NCBI GenBank assembly: GCA_946406115.1
Contig: OX291562.1
Location: 8,524,001-8,588,000, forward strand
Length of the DNA stretch: 64,000 nucleotides
From: Apoda limacodes
Lineage: Eukaryota; Arthropoda; Insecta; Lepidoptera; Limacodidae
Reading direction: 5' to 3'
In this document: piece by piece, positions 12,201-21,808 of the stretch
Numbering within the stretch: position 1 is the first letter of the stretch
Layout: each line of letters begins with the position of its first letter
The notes under the pieces: generated by a model
Told to the model about the DNA's origin: nothing
The model's input: only the letters and a program-made list of their open reading frames with translations
The model's database searches: none
Made by a program: the position numbers and the translations under genes

Positions 12201-13774
12201 AACACTTATCGCATCCCAAAAACTTTTATCTTCGACAAAAGATACCGCATCCAGCTTCATGAGTAAGAAAAGGATAGCTCTGACATGCATGAAGTTAGGA
12301 TCTACACTGATGGCTCTAAGACAGAGTCTGGATCGGGCGTGGGAGTGTTCTCCCATGACCTGAACATCAACATATCAACGACCTTGGTAAACTCAACACC
12401 ATCTTCCAGGCAGAATGTGTCGGGATTACCCGAGCTGTAACAGTGGTCCTGTCTAAAGACATAAGCGATGCATCGATACGCATCATCTCCGACAGTGCCG
12501 CTGTGCTAAAAGCTCTCAATAACAACCGCATCAATAGTGGACTAATCCTGGAGTGTCACTGTGAACTGCAAAGAATTACATTGAAGAACCGGGTTACTCA
12601 TCAATGGATACATGGTCATAGTGGGTCTCTAGGCAATGGTGCGGCAGATCAGTTGGCAAAGAGAGGATCGGGCACTAAAATGTTGGGACCCGAACTAATC
12701 GTACCGATACTTTTTACACAACTCAATACGTGGTTACGCGACAGAACCTTACAACTACACAACAAACAGTGGGCAGAGCAAACGGACTGTAGACAAACCA
12801 AAAATGTTCTCACATCCTTGGACGCTAGTCTGTCGCACAAGCTGTTACAACTAAGTAGGAAAAATCTATGCTACATAGTTGGCATAATAACAGATCACTG
12901 CCCGCTGAACAATCACTTTTTCAATATCGGCGTTACCGACAGTCCTCTATGCAGGGGCTGCATGGAAACCAAGGATACATCTTCTCACGTGGTTCTACAT
13001 TGCAAAAGAGTGAGCGATCAACTGACAAGACTCTTTAAGAATCCACAAACCATGAGAGAGGCGCTGAATAACATCAGATGCCTCCTTGATTTCTGGACAG
13101 AGCTGGGATGGTATGAGAAACCAATGGAACGAACCGGTTACCTACCTATGGCCCTATCATGAGGCTAAGTGCGGAAAACATAAGTCCAACTAACTAACTC
13201 ACTAACACTTATCGTATAGCCTTTTAAGAGAAGCCTATGATAACTGCTGGTATTAAATATGTTGATCACTGAGATATATATGAATATTTGCCGCCTATCT
13301 GTCAAAATAAAATAAGGATATAATAAGCCATAAGGATCGATTCAAGATTCGTCGTACTCCCACTTTGGCGTTCTACTTTTTTTTTAAAGTCAGGATTGGC
13401 GCATCTGTACTACCTTCAGCAATTTGTTGATAAGAAACCCAAACACCGCCCTGGGAAGGATTATCAACTTCTTGAAAGTAGTTCATATTGGCCGACACCA
13501 AACTGACCGTGTTCTCCCCCTGTCTACGGACTACTGACATATATGTAAGCTTTCAAATTGTTTCAGGCAAAGGTTTGGTCTTCACCAAGTAGACATGGAT
13601 GACCCTGAGAAGACACGAACTCCAAGGAAGTCGGCACTAGTCTATAAAGAAGTAATCAGAACGAAGACAATAGATTTTGACTACAATCCTGACCCTTATG
13701 CAGCAGGTGCTGCAGGAATCAGTGCTTCAATATTAGTTACTCTGACAGTGGCAATGTTTAATTTTATGCACTAA
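257..13774 (+). CDS. GH1 beta-glucosidase-like gene, copy A (start exon outside window)
   Basis: Retaining beta-glycosidase of family GH1; pipelines often label insect homologues 'myrosinase 1-like'. Five exons are visible: 257-387, 839-1506, 9083-9391, 10514-10752 and 13567-13774, all GT-AG and open. The first starts in a split codon with the end of a hydrophobic signal peptide (LLAVGMC), then FPDDFLFGAATSSYQIEG, so the ATG exon must lie upstream of the window. Exon 839-1506 carries the acid/base motif TINEP; exon 10514-10752 carries the nucleophile motif YITENG and the substrate-pocket motif WSLMDNFEW. The 668- and 239-nt exons match copy D in length exactly. The protein ends PYAAGAAG then a hydrophobic tail (ASILVTLTVAMFNFMH), resembling a GPI-anchor signal. 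The 7.6-kb intron 1507-9082 is swollen by LINE fragments. Substrate is not deducible. The family call is very secure; expression is unknown. Confidence 0.93.
388..838 (+). other. Intron of copy A, nothing recognised
   Basis: AT-rich intron between donor GTATGT at 388 and acceptor TTTCAAAG ending at 838. No repeats or ORFs of note. Confidence 0.8.
1725..1880 (-). mobile_element. Degraded end of the tyrosine-recombinase element family
   Basis: Reverse complement of the family's conserved arm: 'gcgggtgctaa', 'tttgtaaaatttactttt', 'gacgcgcctattcta' and a following 'ataaaagc' occur in the same order as in the copies at 16425, 19050 and 37785, but with many changes. Confidence 0.5.
2440..3661 (+). 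pseudogene. LINE endonuclease remnant
   Basis: The frame reads FLNETQISCLTDKSYLDYPG, containing the NET glutamate of exonuclease/endonuclease/phosphatase domains, then after the insertion ILGDFNAHH at about 3370, a classic late motif of LINE endonucleases, and SSLLDFLLTTWQDGYSVSVA. Frameshifted and interrupted; not functional. Confidence 0.75.
2807..3362 (-). mobile_element. Insertion with (TATTC)n tail inside LINE copy 1
   Basis: Begins with repeated 'atagaatagaataa' on the plus strand, consistent with a (TATTC)n tail of an element inserted in minus orientation, and runs as AT-rich noncoding DNA to about 3362, where the endonuclease frame resumes. The same 'atagaatagaatatgtattta' start appears at 57168 as a much shorter insertion. 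Confidence 0.5.
3725..4840 (+). pseudogene. LINE reverse transcriptase remnant (I-type)
   Basis: Contains AKSYRPISLTSFMLKTLERL (about 4017-4076), a QHAYRKGRSTESALHAV stretch, a degraded GCPQGE motif, and the catalytic VGYADDITILIKGN near 4492. Several frameshifts and stops separate these blocks, so it is a dead copy. Confidence 0.85.
5219..5836 (+). pseudogene. LINE RNase H domain remnant, copy 1
   Basis: Frame reads VRFYTDGLKTESGTGAGVF, then after a frameshift SDSAAVLQALNNNRINSG and LQWIRGHSGCLGNDAADELA, with the Asp/Glu/Asp pattern and the HSG-N-AAD signature of type I RNase H. The cysteine-rich end present in copy 2 has been deleted here. Confidence 0.85.
5830..5852 (+). repeat. (AACT)n tail of LINE copy 1
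   Basis: About five AACT units directly after 'cataagtccaact'. Copy 2 has the same tail at about 13187-13206, so this is the element's own 3' terminus rather than chance. Confidence 0.8.
6110..7960 (+). mobile_element. Jockey/CR1-type LINE, copy J1
   Basis: Second LINE family in the same intron. Frames show GRLTSYPSGSRAF, PEISITQREVRQALLSLDVN, GDRSDPSNYRPIAIT, SDRQYGFRHGRSTGDLLVYL, INAGVPQGSVLSSTLL and CYADDSTGDAY, the RT core with its catalytic YADD. It then runs to a conserved noncoding 3' end ('ggtcggcaacgcgcgag', 'cggtgaccgctt', 'ttggccaccttagtg'). Multiple stops and frameshifts. Copies J2 and J3 and several 3' ends occur elsewhere in the window. Confidence 0.85.
7983..8040 (-). repeat. 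Fragment of the GGTTCCGTACCC repeat
   Basis: Carries 'acggaactctcggtgcgcg' followed by 'cgactcgcacttgaccgg', the same terminus seen at about 34608-34655 and, reversed, at 27418-27466. Confidence 0.6.
8050..9082 (+). other. Intron of copy A, nothing recognised
   Basis: AT-rich sequence with runs of TTTA and poly(A), ending in the acceptor ATTTTTAG. No coding or repeat homology was seen by eye. Confidence 0.6.
9392..10513 (+). other. Intron of copy A, nothing recognised
   Basis: Donor GTAAGT after CTGCAG, acceptor TTCTACAG before the GAATACAG exon. AT-rich, without recognisable element. Confidence 0.7.
10865..11940 (-). mobile_element. RTE-like LINE fragment
   Basis: Non-LTR fragment in the intron of copy A, read on the minus strand. 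It shares phrases with fragments at 28500-28750, 29570-30560 and 60825-61060 ('ggagggcgtccca', 'tacgcggtc', 'accaaggtgtgcgatgta'-type runs, 'cctttcgtaatcc'). Complement reads like the C-terminal half of RTE-type RT, but heavily mutated. Clade by recollection only. Confidence 0.55.
12163..13206 (+). mobile_element. I-type LINE copy 2, 3' portion with RNase H and zinc knuckle
   Basis: 5'-truncated second copy of the LINE at 2440-5850. RNase H starts near 12287 (VRIYTDGSKTESGSG), is frameshifted, then is open from 12443 to 13162: SDSAAVLKALNNNRINSG, HQWIHGHSGSLGNGAAD, and after it the cysteine-rich LCRGCMETKDTSSHVVLHC typical of the C-terminus of these elements. The N-to-G change in the AAD motif region and the early frameshift mark it as inactive. 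It ends in an AACT-type tail at 13187-13206 inside the last intron of copy A. Confidence 0.85.
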
Positions 13775-13879
13775 ACATAGATGGACTTGTCATTGTAAAA
13801 AATGTTTTGGTCGTTTGAGCTCTGATTGTTTTTAATTGTGACTTATTTATTTATTATTTAAAGACGTATGTGGAGTCCA

Positions 13880-13970
13880 CAATCCTCACTGGGCCTGCGT
13901 ATGGACTGTGGCCCAAATCACCCTCGTTGAGGGTAGGTCGTGCCCCAGTAGTGGGGACGTATGAGTTATT
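13880..13970 (+). repeat. Dispersed repeat end
   Basis: 'ccccagtagtggggacgta' resembles the 'cagcagtggacg'-type terminal motif found at the end of RTE-like copies such as 63455. Short, downstream of the stop codon of copy A. Weak call. Confidence 0.35.
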
Positions 13971-14029
13971 TTTTAATATTTTTAATCAATAAATAGGTAA
14001 CAAATGATGATATTTTTTTTTATAGTGGA

Positions 14030-14540
14030 TGATCCGGCAAAAGTTACTTTTAGGGATCCGTAATCAGAGGTTGCCAACGGTACCCTATTCCTCAGTCAAC
14101 GCAGTCTGTTAGTCTGTCTGTCTGTCTATCTATCTTACTTTTAAATAACTTTATCTTTTGAATCGTAACAGGCAGATGGCTGAAATTTTCACAGAATATG
14201 TGTTATTCTGGCAGATTACCAATATCTAAAGTTTAATTACTTGGTTGGTTTTATGTTTGGTAAGACTTACCAAATGCTTCAGTTCTTTTAAACATATACG
14301 ATATGTTTGTGTTGTGAGAGGATTAGGAAATGGGAGCAACCTATATTTTATTACCATAACCTTATTTTATTCTGTTTATTTTTTGGTATATTGGCAACAA
14401 AAATACATCATCTGTGAACATTTCAACGGTCTAACTATCACAGTTCATGAGATACAGCCTGGTGGCAGACGGACGGAAAGTGTGGTCTTAGTAATAGGGT
14501 CCCGTTTTGTACCCTCTGGGTACGGAACCCTAAAAATGGC
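14030..14540 (+). repeat. GGTTCCGTACCC repeat, copy
   Basis: Starts with 'agggatccgta' and ends with 'tgggtacggaaccctaaaa'; inside are 'tgtctgtctgtct', 'ttttgaatcgtaac' and 'gctgaaattttcacagaata'. The same order of blocks occurs at 34215-34655. An open frame of 173 codons here is a by-product of the repeat, not a gene. Confidence 0.65.
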
Positions 14541-15120
14541 GTTTTCTGTAGCATCGAAGTATTTGAAGGAATCACTCTGCATTCGTTTAGAAAATTCAAC
14601 TTCATCATATAACAGTCTTTTCAGACTTTCTTTAGCTAAGTTTTTTCAGCTTTACATTTTAATGCTGATGTTAGGCAATCCCGTCGCTTTTTTTTTTGAT
14701 AAATATAAAAACGTTGCGTTTAATAATCTAGTTCAACGAGAAAACCTAGGCATGAAAAGGGCGTGACCTGCTTCACATTTACGCACCAGCTTATTTTCTT
14801 ACTTACAAGGACATTGCGGCCACTGATCTTCAAGATTCTATTAAGAACTTGGTCTTCTGAGTTATTTACTTTGAATTGAAAGCTAAACTACGTAATCACG
14901 AGTCGCTAGGTATGCTAAGTTGAAAACCTTAGCATTTGTATGTGAACCAAGCCTTTATGGCAATGACTGTACTGAATAATACCTAAGACTGTTACCGATT
15001 TGTTTAGTGACGTATCATAATTTAGTTGTTAGTACATACAACAGAGCGGTCGCATCCAATCTGTACACGAATCCACACATTAATCGCTTGTTTATCACCA
15101 TAGAGCAACGCGACATCCTG
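14541..15120. other. Intergenic, nothing recognised
   Basis: Sequence between the GGTTCCGTACCC repeat and LINE copy J2. No coding potential or repeat match seen. Confidence 0.5.
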
Positions 15121-15124
15121 ACTC

Positions 15125-15950
15125 GGCCATTTTTCCATGGAAGACTGCAAAAAAGGCGATAGATCAGATCCATCGAATTACAGGCCTATCGCTATTACCT
15201 CTCTCCTCTCCAAGGTGATGGAGCGTGTGATCAACACACAGCTTTTGAGATATCTAGAAAAACACGACCTGATCAGCGACCGTCAATATGGCTTTCGCCA
15301 CGGTCTAATGTATCTCACACACCGATGGGCACTAGCCAATGAGAGTCAGGGGGAGGCATTGGCATGTAGCCTAGACATAGCGAAGGCGTTCGATTGGGTC
15401 TGGCACCGGGGTCGTCTATCGAAGTTGCCATCTTACGGAGTGCCCGAGGGTTTGTGTAAATGGGTGGCTAGCTTTTTGTCCGGCAGACGCTTACGAGCCG
15501 TAGTTGACGGTAGTTGCTCTGATAGCATGGACATTAATGCTGGTGTCCCGCAAGGCTCTGTGCTGTCTCCTACGCTGTTTCTCTTGCATATCAATGATAT
15601 GCTGGACATCAACAACATACATTGCTATGCAGATGACAGTACTGGAGACGCTTATTACACGGGCTGTGCAAGCATACCTCGTTCCGTTGTGGAGTAAAAA
15701 CGTGAAAACTTGTGTCTCAAATCAAGATCGGTCTGTCCAAGGTCTCTGACTGGAGACGGGAAAACTTGGTCCGATTCAACCCTTCAAAGACACAAGTCTG
15801 CGCGTTCACCGCTAAGAAAACCCCATTCACTGTGGTCCCACAATTCCAGAACACTCCCTCTCCATCTCCAAGAGCATTGGGATCCTTGGTGTTGACATCT
15901 CTAGCGATGTTCAGTTCCGAGATCATTTGCTAGACAAGGTAAAGGAACTT
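15125..15950 (+). mobile_element. Jockey/CR1-type LINE, copy J2
   Basis: Best preserved RT core of this family in the window, open from 15137 to 15697: KGDRSDPSNYRPIAITSLL, LISDRQYGFRHG, LDIAKAFDWVWHRG, INAGVPQGSVLSPTLFLL and CYADDSTGDAYYTG. Compared with J1 a short block after FRHG is deleted. It stops at 'gtggagtaa' and continues as frameshifted sequence to about 15940, where another repeat begins. Confidence 0.85.
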
Positions 15951-16350
15951 TCCATTCCAGGACCTAACCTATATGTGTGCCAAGTTTCATCCAGATCCAT
16001 CCAGTGGTTGAAGCGCGATTGAGTAACAAACAACCAAACATTCAAACTTGCGTTTTTATAGCTGGTAATTTATGAATTTTGCCAGTGGCTCCACCCGCCC
16101 TAAATCTGTTTTTCGGCGTGGGATTCTTATGTCAACTCCTTAATTATATTAATAAAGTTATATTCTTCGTATTATCTCGGTTATAATTATCCACGCGGGA
16201 ACTTCTAAATTTTTCGGGATAAATATCCTATTTCCTTCTCCGGGACTCAAACGATCTCCATACCAAATTTCATCGAAATCGGTTCATGTATGAGTGATTT
16301 ATGTAGTAATGAATAGAAAGAAAGACAAACTTTCGCATATATAATATTGA
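15951..16350 (+). repeat. Two noncoding LINE/SINE-type 3' ends
   Basis: First piece: 'cctatatgtgtgccaagttt' then 'tggttgaagcgcgattgag', also at 61920-61985. Second piece: 'ccaaatttcatcgaaatcgg' then 'aaactttcgcatatataata'. Such endings are common in lepidopteran genomes. The same family, in variants, is at 36205, 38340, 55850 and 61720. Confidence 0.6.
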
Positions 16351-16424
16351 TGACACGATTTAATGGTTTTTCTTTTTATGGAGTAATCCCAATTCATTAA
16401 TACTGCACTCGATTAAGTAGTAAT

Positions 16425-16945
16425 AGTGCATTGTGTTTTAAGGGTGGTAAGGAGAAAATAACTAACGAGAGACTATTTAGAAGCCTAAGGCCAAAGGCCC
16501 TAGGCTTAAATTACTCAAGTTTGTAATTTCCGTACCGCCAGTGTTACACACAATGTTTTTCATTACATTTGCGAATAAAAAAATAAAAATAAAAGGTGAA
16601 TGAATAACCAAACTCACTAAAACACTATTTAAATGGCGGAAATAGACGTAGAAAAAACAGCGCATTTGTTATATCTACAGAATTTATAAATTTAAAAGTT
16701 TTGTTTGGAGTTAAAACTTGGAGGTAATTGCTCGCTTGTAGTGTACGCGTAGTTAGTGTTTTAATCAACAATACAGCCCTTATACAAACTTGATAGAATA
16801 GGCACGTCATTACCGCTCGTGGGTCCTTTGAAAGCACGCTTTGCTTTGAGAAAATAAAATTTACAGAGAAATAGCCCGTGAGAGTAATTAAAGTCTTAGC
16901 ACCCGATTTACCTGTACATAATGACACTGTTTACGGGTTAGTGTG
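16425..16945 (-). mobile_element. Non-coding deletion derivative of the tyrosine-recombinase element
   Basis: Holds both arms of the element at 46725-47890 but none of its coding part: 'aagggtggtaaggagaaaat', 'gtaatttccgtaccgcc', 'gttacacacaatgtttttca', then 'cttagcacccgatttacctg' and 'aatgacactgtttacg'. Strand is given by the coding direction of the complete copy. About 520 bp. Confidence 0.7.
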
Positions 16946-18269
16946 ATGAAAAAAATGTTTTTGAAAGTTTAAATTACATTCGAAAAAAGAACACAGGCTG
17001 CCAATGAATAAAAAAGAAAACAGAAAAGGCTCCAGTGAAATTCTATACTATTTTCTTTTCATTTGCGATCTTCCTACGACATGAAAAACCATGGTGGCCT
17101 TCTTTGTCTACAACATGGACCTCAGGAAGATGTATTCTTATGCGCTAACTGCCGAGAGTCTTAAAGTGTGGGTCTTTATGCGAGGGGAGGGCAGGAGGTG
17201 CAGCCAGGGAAACTGCCAAAACAACTTCCAAAAAATAATTTAAAAACCGCGCTGTGTGGATATAATCTGAACATTTTTGCATCAGCTCATTATGGGCAAG
17301 TCCTACTCGCCGTATTTTCGCAGGATTTCCGTTGTTTTCAATAGCGCCATCATTTATGTATCATTTGTTAAATTTTTAATTAGGAATTATAAAATGAGCT
17401 AAACTGGAAAAATATATGCTTTTTTCAGAAAAAACTTTATCATAAAGATGTACCTAATATGTCCGAACAGCAGATGATGCCGTTGCCGTAGAGTAAATAG
17501 ACTTGTAAACTGTTTGTAAAAATCTAGAGTCTGTTGAAATACTATATAACCTTTCGTGCACTTAGGATTTGTTCTCAGAGAGGCTAAACAGTTTACTGAT
17601 ATTCAACCCATTACCGCCTTATACAGTACCTACGTCAGTTAGAAACCAACTGGAGTGTAACTCAGGTATTTGGTCTCGGTCGCCACGGGAAACCAAATAT
17701 CGTCATATGCTAGTTTTTTAACATAACGCTGTGAGGAGTTTACAACTCGAACTATCCCTTTATGTATTAAATCCTATTCGTTGTAGGAATAATTGGATAT
17801 AATTTATTTTAAGTAAGGAGGGAAATGTCTCCTTTCCTGACCGAATGTGTACCGGTGGCCCAGCTAGGGCAGTCAAGTCTTTGAATAGAGACCACGGATC
17901 GGTAATCGCCTCGTATGTCACCTTCAAGCTAGGTGGACGGATGAACATAAGAGGATACGATTCACGGCGTCTCGCAGCGGGCTTCATATAAACAAATTTC
18001 TCATCTGTTTTTGACATTTACAGATCAATCAGGTAAAATATCTTATTCATAATCCCAAGCCGAAATGTGGTTCTTGTAAAATGTTTTTATTAACTATAAA
18101 TCATTTTTGAAACCATTTGTATGAAAAACTAGAATCCTGTATAACATTTGAACTACAAAAATTTAATAGAAAACTGGCACACTGCAGACATAGATATTTA
18201 TTGCTTGAAGATGTCTTGAAAATTTCGTGGTGTTTGATCAATCATAGTCAAAAATATGTGAAAAAAAAT
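16946..18269. other. Intergenic, nothing recognised
   Basis: No coding homology or named repeat seen. AT-rich with scattered short ORFs in all frames. Confidence 0.5.
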
Positions 18270-18274
18270 TGTAT

Positions 18275-18440
18275 GGAAGCACCCTGAGAGGCACTCCGAA
18301 TCGTATTCTCTTAAAAGGAGCTGGAAGTGGATGGATGAGAAAGGCAGAGGACCGAGCGTGGTGGCGGTCATTACGAAAGGCCTATTTCCAGCATTGGACT
18401 TTTATGAGCTTTGATTATACAATAAAAGATAGTCTGAAGA
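18275..18440 (+). mobile_element. RTE-like LINE, C-terminal fragment
   Basis: Frame reads GSGWMRKAEDRAWWRSLRKA then YFQHWTF, matching the C-terminal 'W..A.DR..WR.L..AY.Q.W' block that I associate with RTE-type LINEs; the piece at 63360-63460 is a second copy. Confidence 0.65.
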
Positions 18441-18628
18441 ATGTAAGGATTTCAGTTAACTAACTACATTAAAAAAGTAAAATAATTTTGTGTTTTTATT
18501 TACTTCCCATTCCGCAAAATTAAAAACATCTTCTCGATGTCTAAGATTTTTACGCATACCAAAATACACTGATAATAATATTTATGCTAATGATTTCACT
18601 CAGGCACTTTTATATAATTTTCATTACA

Positions 18629-18770
18629 GTGTCGAGTTATGCGGACTCTGGAATTCGAGGGAAAAATGTGTGAAAGTATAACTTACCTCTCACAACCCGT
18701 GAATGTACTAGCATACATTTTTCTCTCAAATTCCAGAGGTCAAAAAGCTCGAAACTGCTCCCAATAAGGC
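18629..18770. repeat. Imperfect hairpin repeat, copy 1
   Basis: Left arm 'gtcgagttatgcggactctgg' region (18629-18672) pairs with 'ccagaggtcaaaaagctcg' region (18714-18754) across a loop of about 40 nt. The same family occurs at 35657-35960. No coding. Confidence 0.55.
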
Positions 18771-19049
18771 CCCCTGTTTGTAGCAGTACTGTATCATCCA
18801 CTAGCATTGATTAGTTTGGGACCAGATGGCGCTCTGGGTAATGTCCAGAAATATTTATTATTATTTTTATAATTATTATGTTTGTCCTCGTACTCCGCAT
18901 AAACTAATAAAATCGGAATGTAATAGCCTACAGTCTAATCTATTCAGAACCGATAAAGGTGTTTTTCAAGATGGTTTAGTGTTAAGTGGGGTTTTAAAGG
19001 TGGAGTATTTTTTACTTTTATTACTTTAAAACGGGTAACACTGACATAG

Positions 19050-19567
19050 TTAAGTTTAATAGTAGATTGTGTTTAAAGGGTTGTAAGGAGAAAATTACTA
19101 AGAAGAGGCTATTTAGAGGTCTAAGGACGAAGGCCGAAGGCTTAAGTAATTCGAGTTTGTAATTTCCGTACCCCCCATGTTACATACAATGTTTTTCTTT
19201 CCATTTGTAAGTAAATAAATAAAAATATAAGGGGAATAAATAAATAAACTCACCAAAACATAACAAGATTAAAAGTAGAAAAAACAGCGCCACCACCAGA
19301 TAACAAATTTTAGCTTCCGAGTTAAAACTAGCAATTGCTGGCTTGTAGTGTGCACGTAGTTCATATTTTGAACAGTCAGCTTTTATAAATGACATCTACA
19401 AACTTCATAAAATAGGCGTGTTATTACCACCCGAGGGATTTGTGAACGCGCGCTTTGCTTTAAGAAAAGTAAAATTTACAAAGCAAAAGGCCCGTGGGAG
19501 TAAGTAAGGTCTTAGCACCCGCTTTACCTGCACATAATGACACTGTTTACGAGAATGATGAAAAAAG
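19050..19567 (-). mobile_element. Non-coding derivative of the tyrosine-recombinase element
   Basis: Same blocks in the same order as 16425-16945 ('ggttgtaaggagaaaatta', 'gtaatttccgtaccccc', 'gatttgtgaacgcgcgcttt', 'cttagcacccgctttacctg'). It is cut at 19568 by the TTAA-flanked element. Confidence 0.7.
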
Positions 19568-20755
19568 TTAACACTGAGAACATGATACTAACACCGAGAA
19601 AAATTTAATTAATTCTGTAAAAATGAACTACCTATGCCTTCACGAATGTCGTCATTAATTTTCAATAGTGCTGTAGCCGTACTATGACCAGGGCGGAAAC
19701 CTTATGAGAAAGAAACTTAGCTGCTGATTTACAATACGCTCGAGAACTTTAGAGAGAAAAGGTAAAATGGAAAAAGGACGGTAGTCTAACCACGAAGTGG
19801 GACTAGTCTTTTTAGACAAAGGAATGATATATGGCATGTCTACACATCAATTTGCAGTGATTCCTCAAAAGATTGTATTTAGTGTGGTTGCGTTCAGTAG
19901 GATATTCTTTAAATTTAGCATTCGTAGTTCCCCCATTCTTTTATCAGCCGACTTAAAATCGGGCAGTGAACGCGCTTCCATAAAGTCCCATATAGAAAAG
20001 TAGTCGTAGCTCCCCCATACTTTTATCATCTGAGTTAAAATCGGGCAGTGCCATATAGAAAAGTAGTCGTAGCTCCTCCATTATTTTTTCAGCTGAGTGA
20101 AAAGCGGGCAGTGCCATAAAGAAAAGTAGTCGTAGCTTTCCCATTCTTTTATCAGCTGAGTTAAAATCGGGCAGTGCAAGCGCTCCCTTAATGTCCCATA
20201 TCGAAAAATAGTCGTAGCTCCCCCATTATTTTATCAGCTGAGTTAAAATCGAGCAGTGCCATATAGAAAAGTAGTCGTAGCTCCCCCATTATTTTATCAT
20301 CTGAGTGAAAAGCGGGCAGTGCCATAAAGAAAAGTAGTCGTAGCTTTCCCATTCTTTTATCAGCTGAGTTAAAATCGGGCAGTGCAAGCGCTCCCTTAAT
20401 GTCCCATATCGAAAAATAGTCGTAGCTCCCCCATTATTTTATCAGCTGAGTTAAAATCGAGCAGTGCCATATAGAAAAGTAGTCGTAGCTCCCCCATTCT
20501 ATTATCAGCCAAGTTAAAATTGGGTAGTGCATGGCTATACTAACTAGATTAACCTTATCTTCATAAGAAATCGAACTTATATTATTTCTTGCAATGTAGC
20601 GACATATGTAAATATATTAAATAACGTCTTGCCTACATTTCAAAATAAGATTGGTAACTAACATTTTTATTTAATTTGTCGTATAGAACAGGTAGTTAAT
20701 TTTTACATAATAAATTAAATTTTACTCGGTGTTAGGATCATGTTCTCAGTGTTAA
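19568..20755. mobile_element. TTAA-flanked inverted-repeat element, piggyBac-like and non-autonomous
   Basis: Both ends are TTAA followed by CACTGAGAACATGAT; the inverted ends match over about 65 bp with few differences. TTAA target duplication is the hallmark of piggyBac transposons. The 1188-bp body has no transposase frame and is largely a minisatellite (19915-20530). It sits inside a derivative of the tyrosine-recombinase family. Confidence 0.75.
19915..20530. repeat. Minisatellite with higher-order structure
   Basis: Tandem units of about 62-63 bp and 83 bp built on 'gtagtcgtagctcccccat', 'tttatcagctgagttaaaat' and 'cgggcagtgc'. A block beginning 'tagctttccc' at 20133 recurs almost exactly at 20341, a 208-bp higher-order period made of three sub-units. 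No cas genes and no unique spacers, so not CRISPR. Confidence 0.85.
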
Positions 20756-20789
20756 CCAACAATAGCTTAATAAACTAAGAGTGGTTTTA

Positions 20790-20988
20790 AATATAATATT
20801 TTTTTCATCATTCTTGTAAACAGTGTTTTTATGTCTATACCTACAAACTTCATAAAATAGGCGCGTTATTACCACCCGTGGGATTTGTGAACGCGCGCTT
20901 TGCTTTAGGAAAAGTAAAATTTACAAAGAAAAAGCCCGTGGGAATAACTAAGGTCTTAGCACCCGCTTTACCTGCACATACTAACTTT
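20790..20988 (-). mobile_element. Partial derivative of the tyrosine-recombinase element
   Basis: Repeats the arm 'gatttgtgaacgcgcgcttt' to 'cacccgctttacctgcaca' already seen at 19430-19530, preceded by an inverted scrap 'ttcttgtaaacagtgttttt'. A local duplication beside the TTAA element. Confidence 0.65.
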
Positions 20989-21808
20989 ACCACAATTTAA
21001 TACCCTTCGTGAGATGGTCGGTGAGAAAATATTGCGGTGTTCATATCTTACTTGAGAACTTAATATTTTATGTAACCGGATAACTTCTTCGTCTGTTCTT
21101 ATCAGTTTTAAATAAAGACAAGATATTAATCCCTGAAATGAAGTTAAGATAACCGATGATATTTTATTAGTAGCATAAATCACAATAAAATCACTGACAC
21201 TGTGTTAGATAAGGTTATTTCTACGGCAGTAAATGTGATAGAAACATGGCACTCAATAAAAGGTTTTTAAATAAAAGGTACCATTTTTTTTAATTTAATT
21301 ACAAAATAACAACACTGATATCATGGTAAGTTACCTACAATTGCAGCGAGGAGAAAACGGAATAGACACTTTATATCGATTTTTGTTACTTTAATGAGTT
21401 GTTATAATCCAAATATGCTATTGCTGGATTTTTTCATAATTATCCAATAACTCTTTTAGTGTCATGTCTTAACCGACACAAAAGTAACCCAAAATGGCAA
21501 CTTCCGAGGCGCACAAAGTAAAATTTGGCCCAGTGGAAGTTTGACAAATAAGACCTGACTACATGACCAAATACGACGTGTTTATTTTTATTTTATTTAT
21601 TTCGAGGTGCAATATTAGTTTATAGATTAAATTCAAACAAAGCAGCGTGCAAAAGCTAGTATCTTATTTCATTTAAAATACCGCAAGGTATATTTCATTT
21701 ACCTTACATTACCTGTATTGAATTTTTTTTATCTTTTTATAGACGTAATATTTAACGTAATTGTGAGCTTAGATTTTTTGTAAGATAAATTGTAAATGTT
21801 GTTTAAAG
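20989..21808. other. Upstream of copy B, nothing recognised
   Basis: The 5' exons expected for GH1 copy B (start exon and FLFG-type exon) were looked for here and not seen. AT-rich, no clear element. Confidence 0.5.

Noticed and set aside
12443..13162. 239-codon open frame with RNase H as a host RNase H gene
   Set aside because: It matches the LINE RNase H at 5219-5836, is followed by the same AACT tail, and lies in an intron of another gene.
14245..14766. Long open frame of 173 codons suggesting a gene
   Set aside because: It coincides with the GGTTCCGTACCC repeat, has no recognisable domain, and its sequence blocks recur in noncoding form at 34215-34655.
19915..20530. Regular repeats that might be a CRISPR array
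   Set aside because: Units are tandem without unique spacers, two unit lengths form a 208-bp higher-order period, and the context is eukaryotic transposon DNA.
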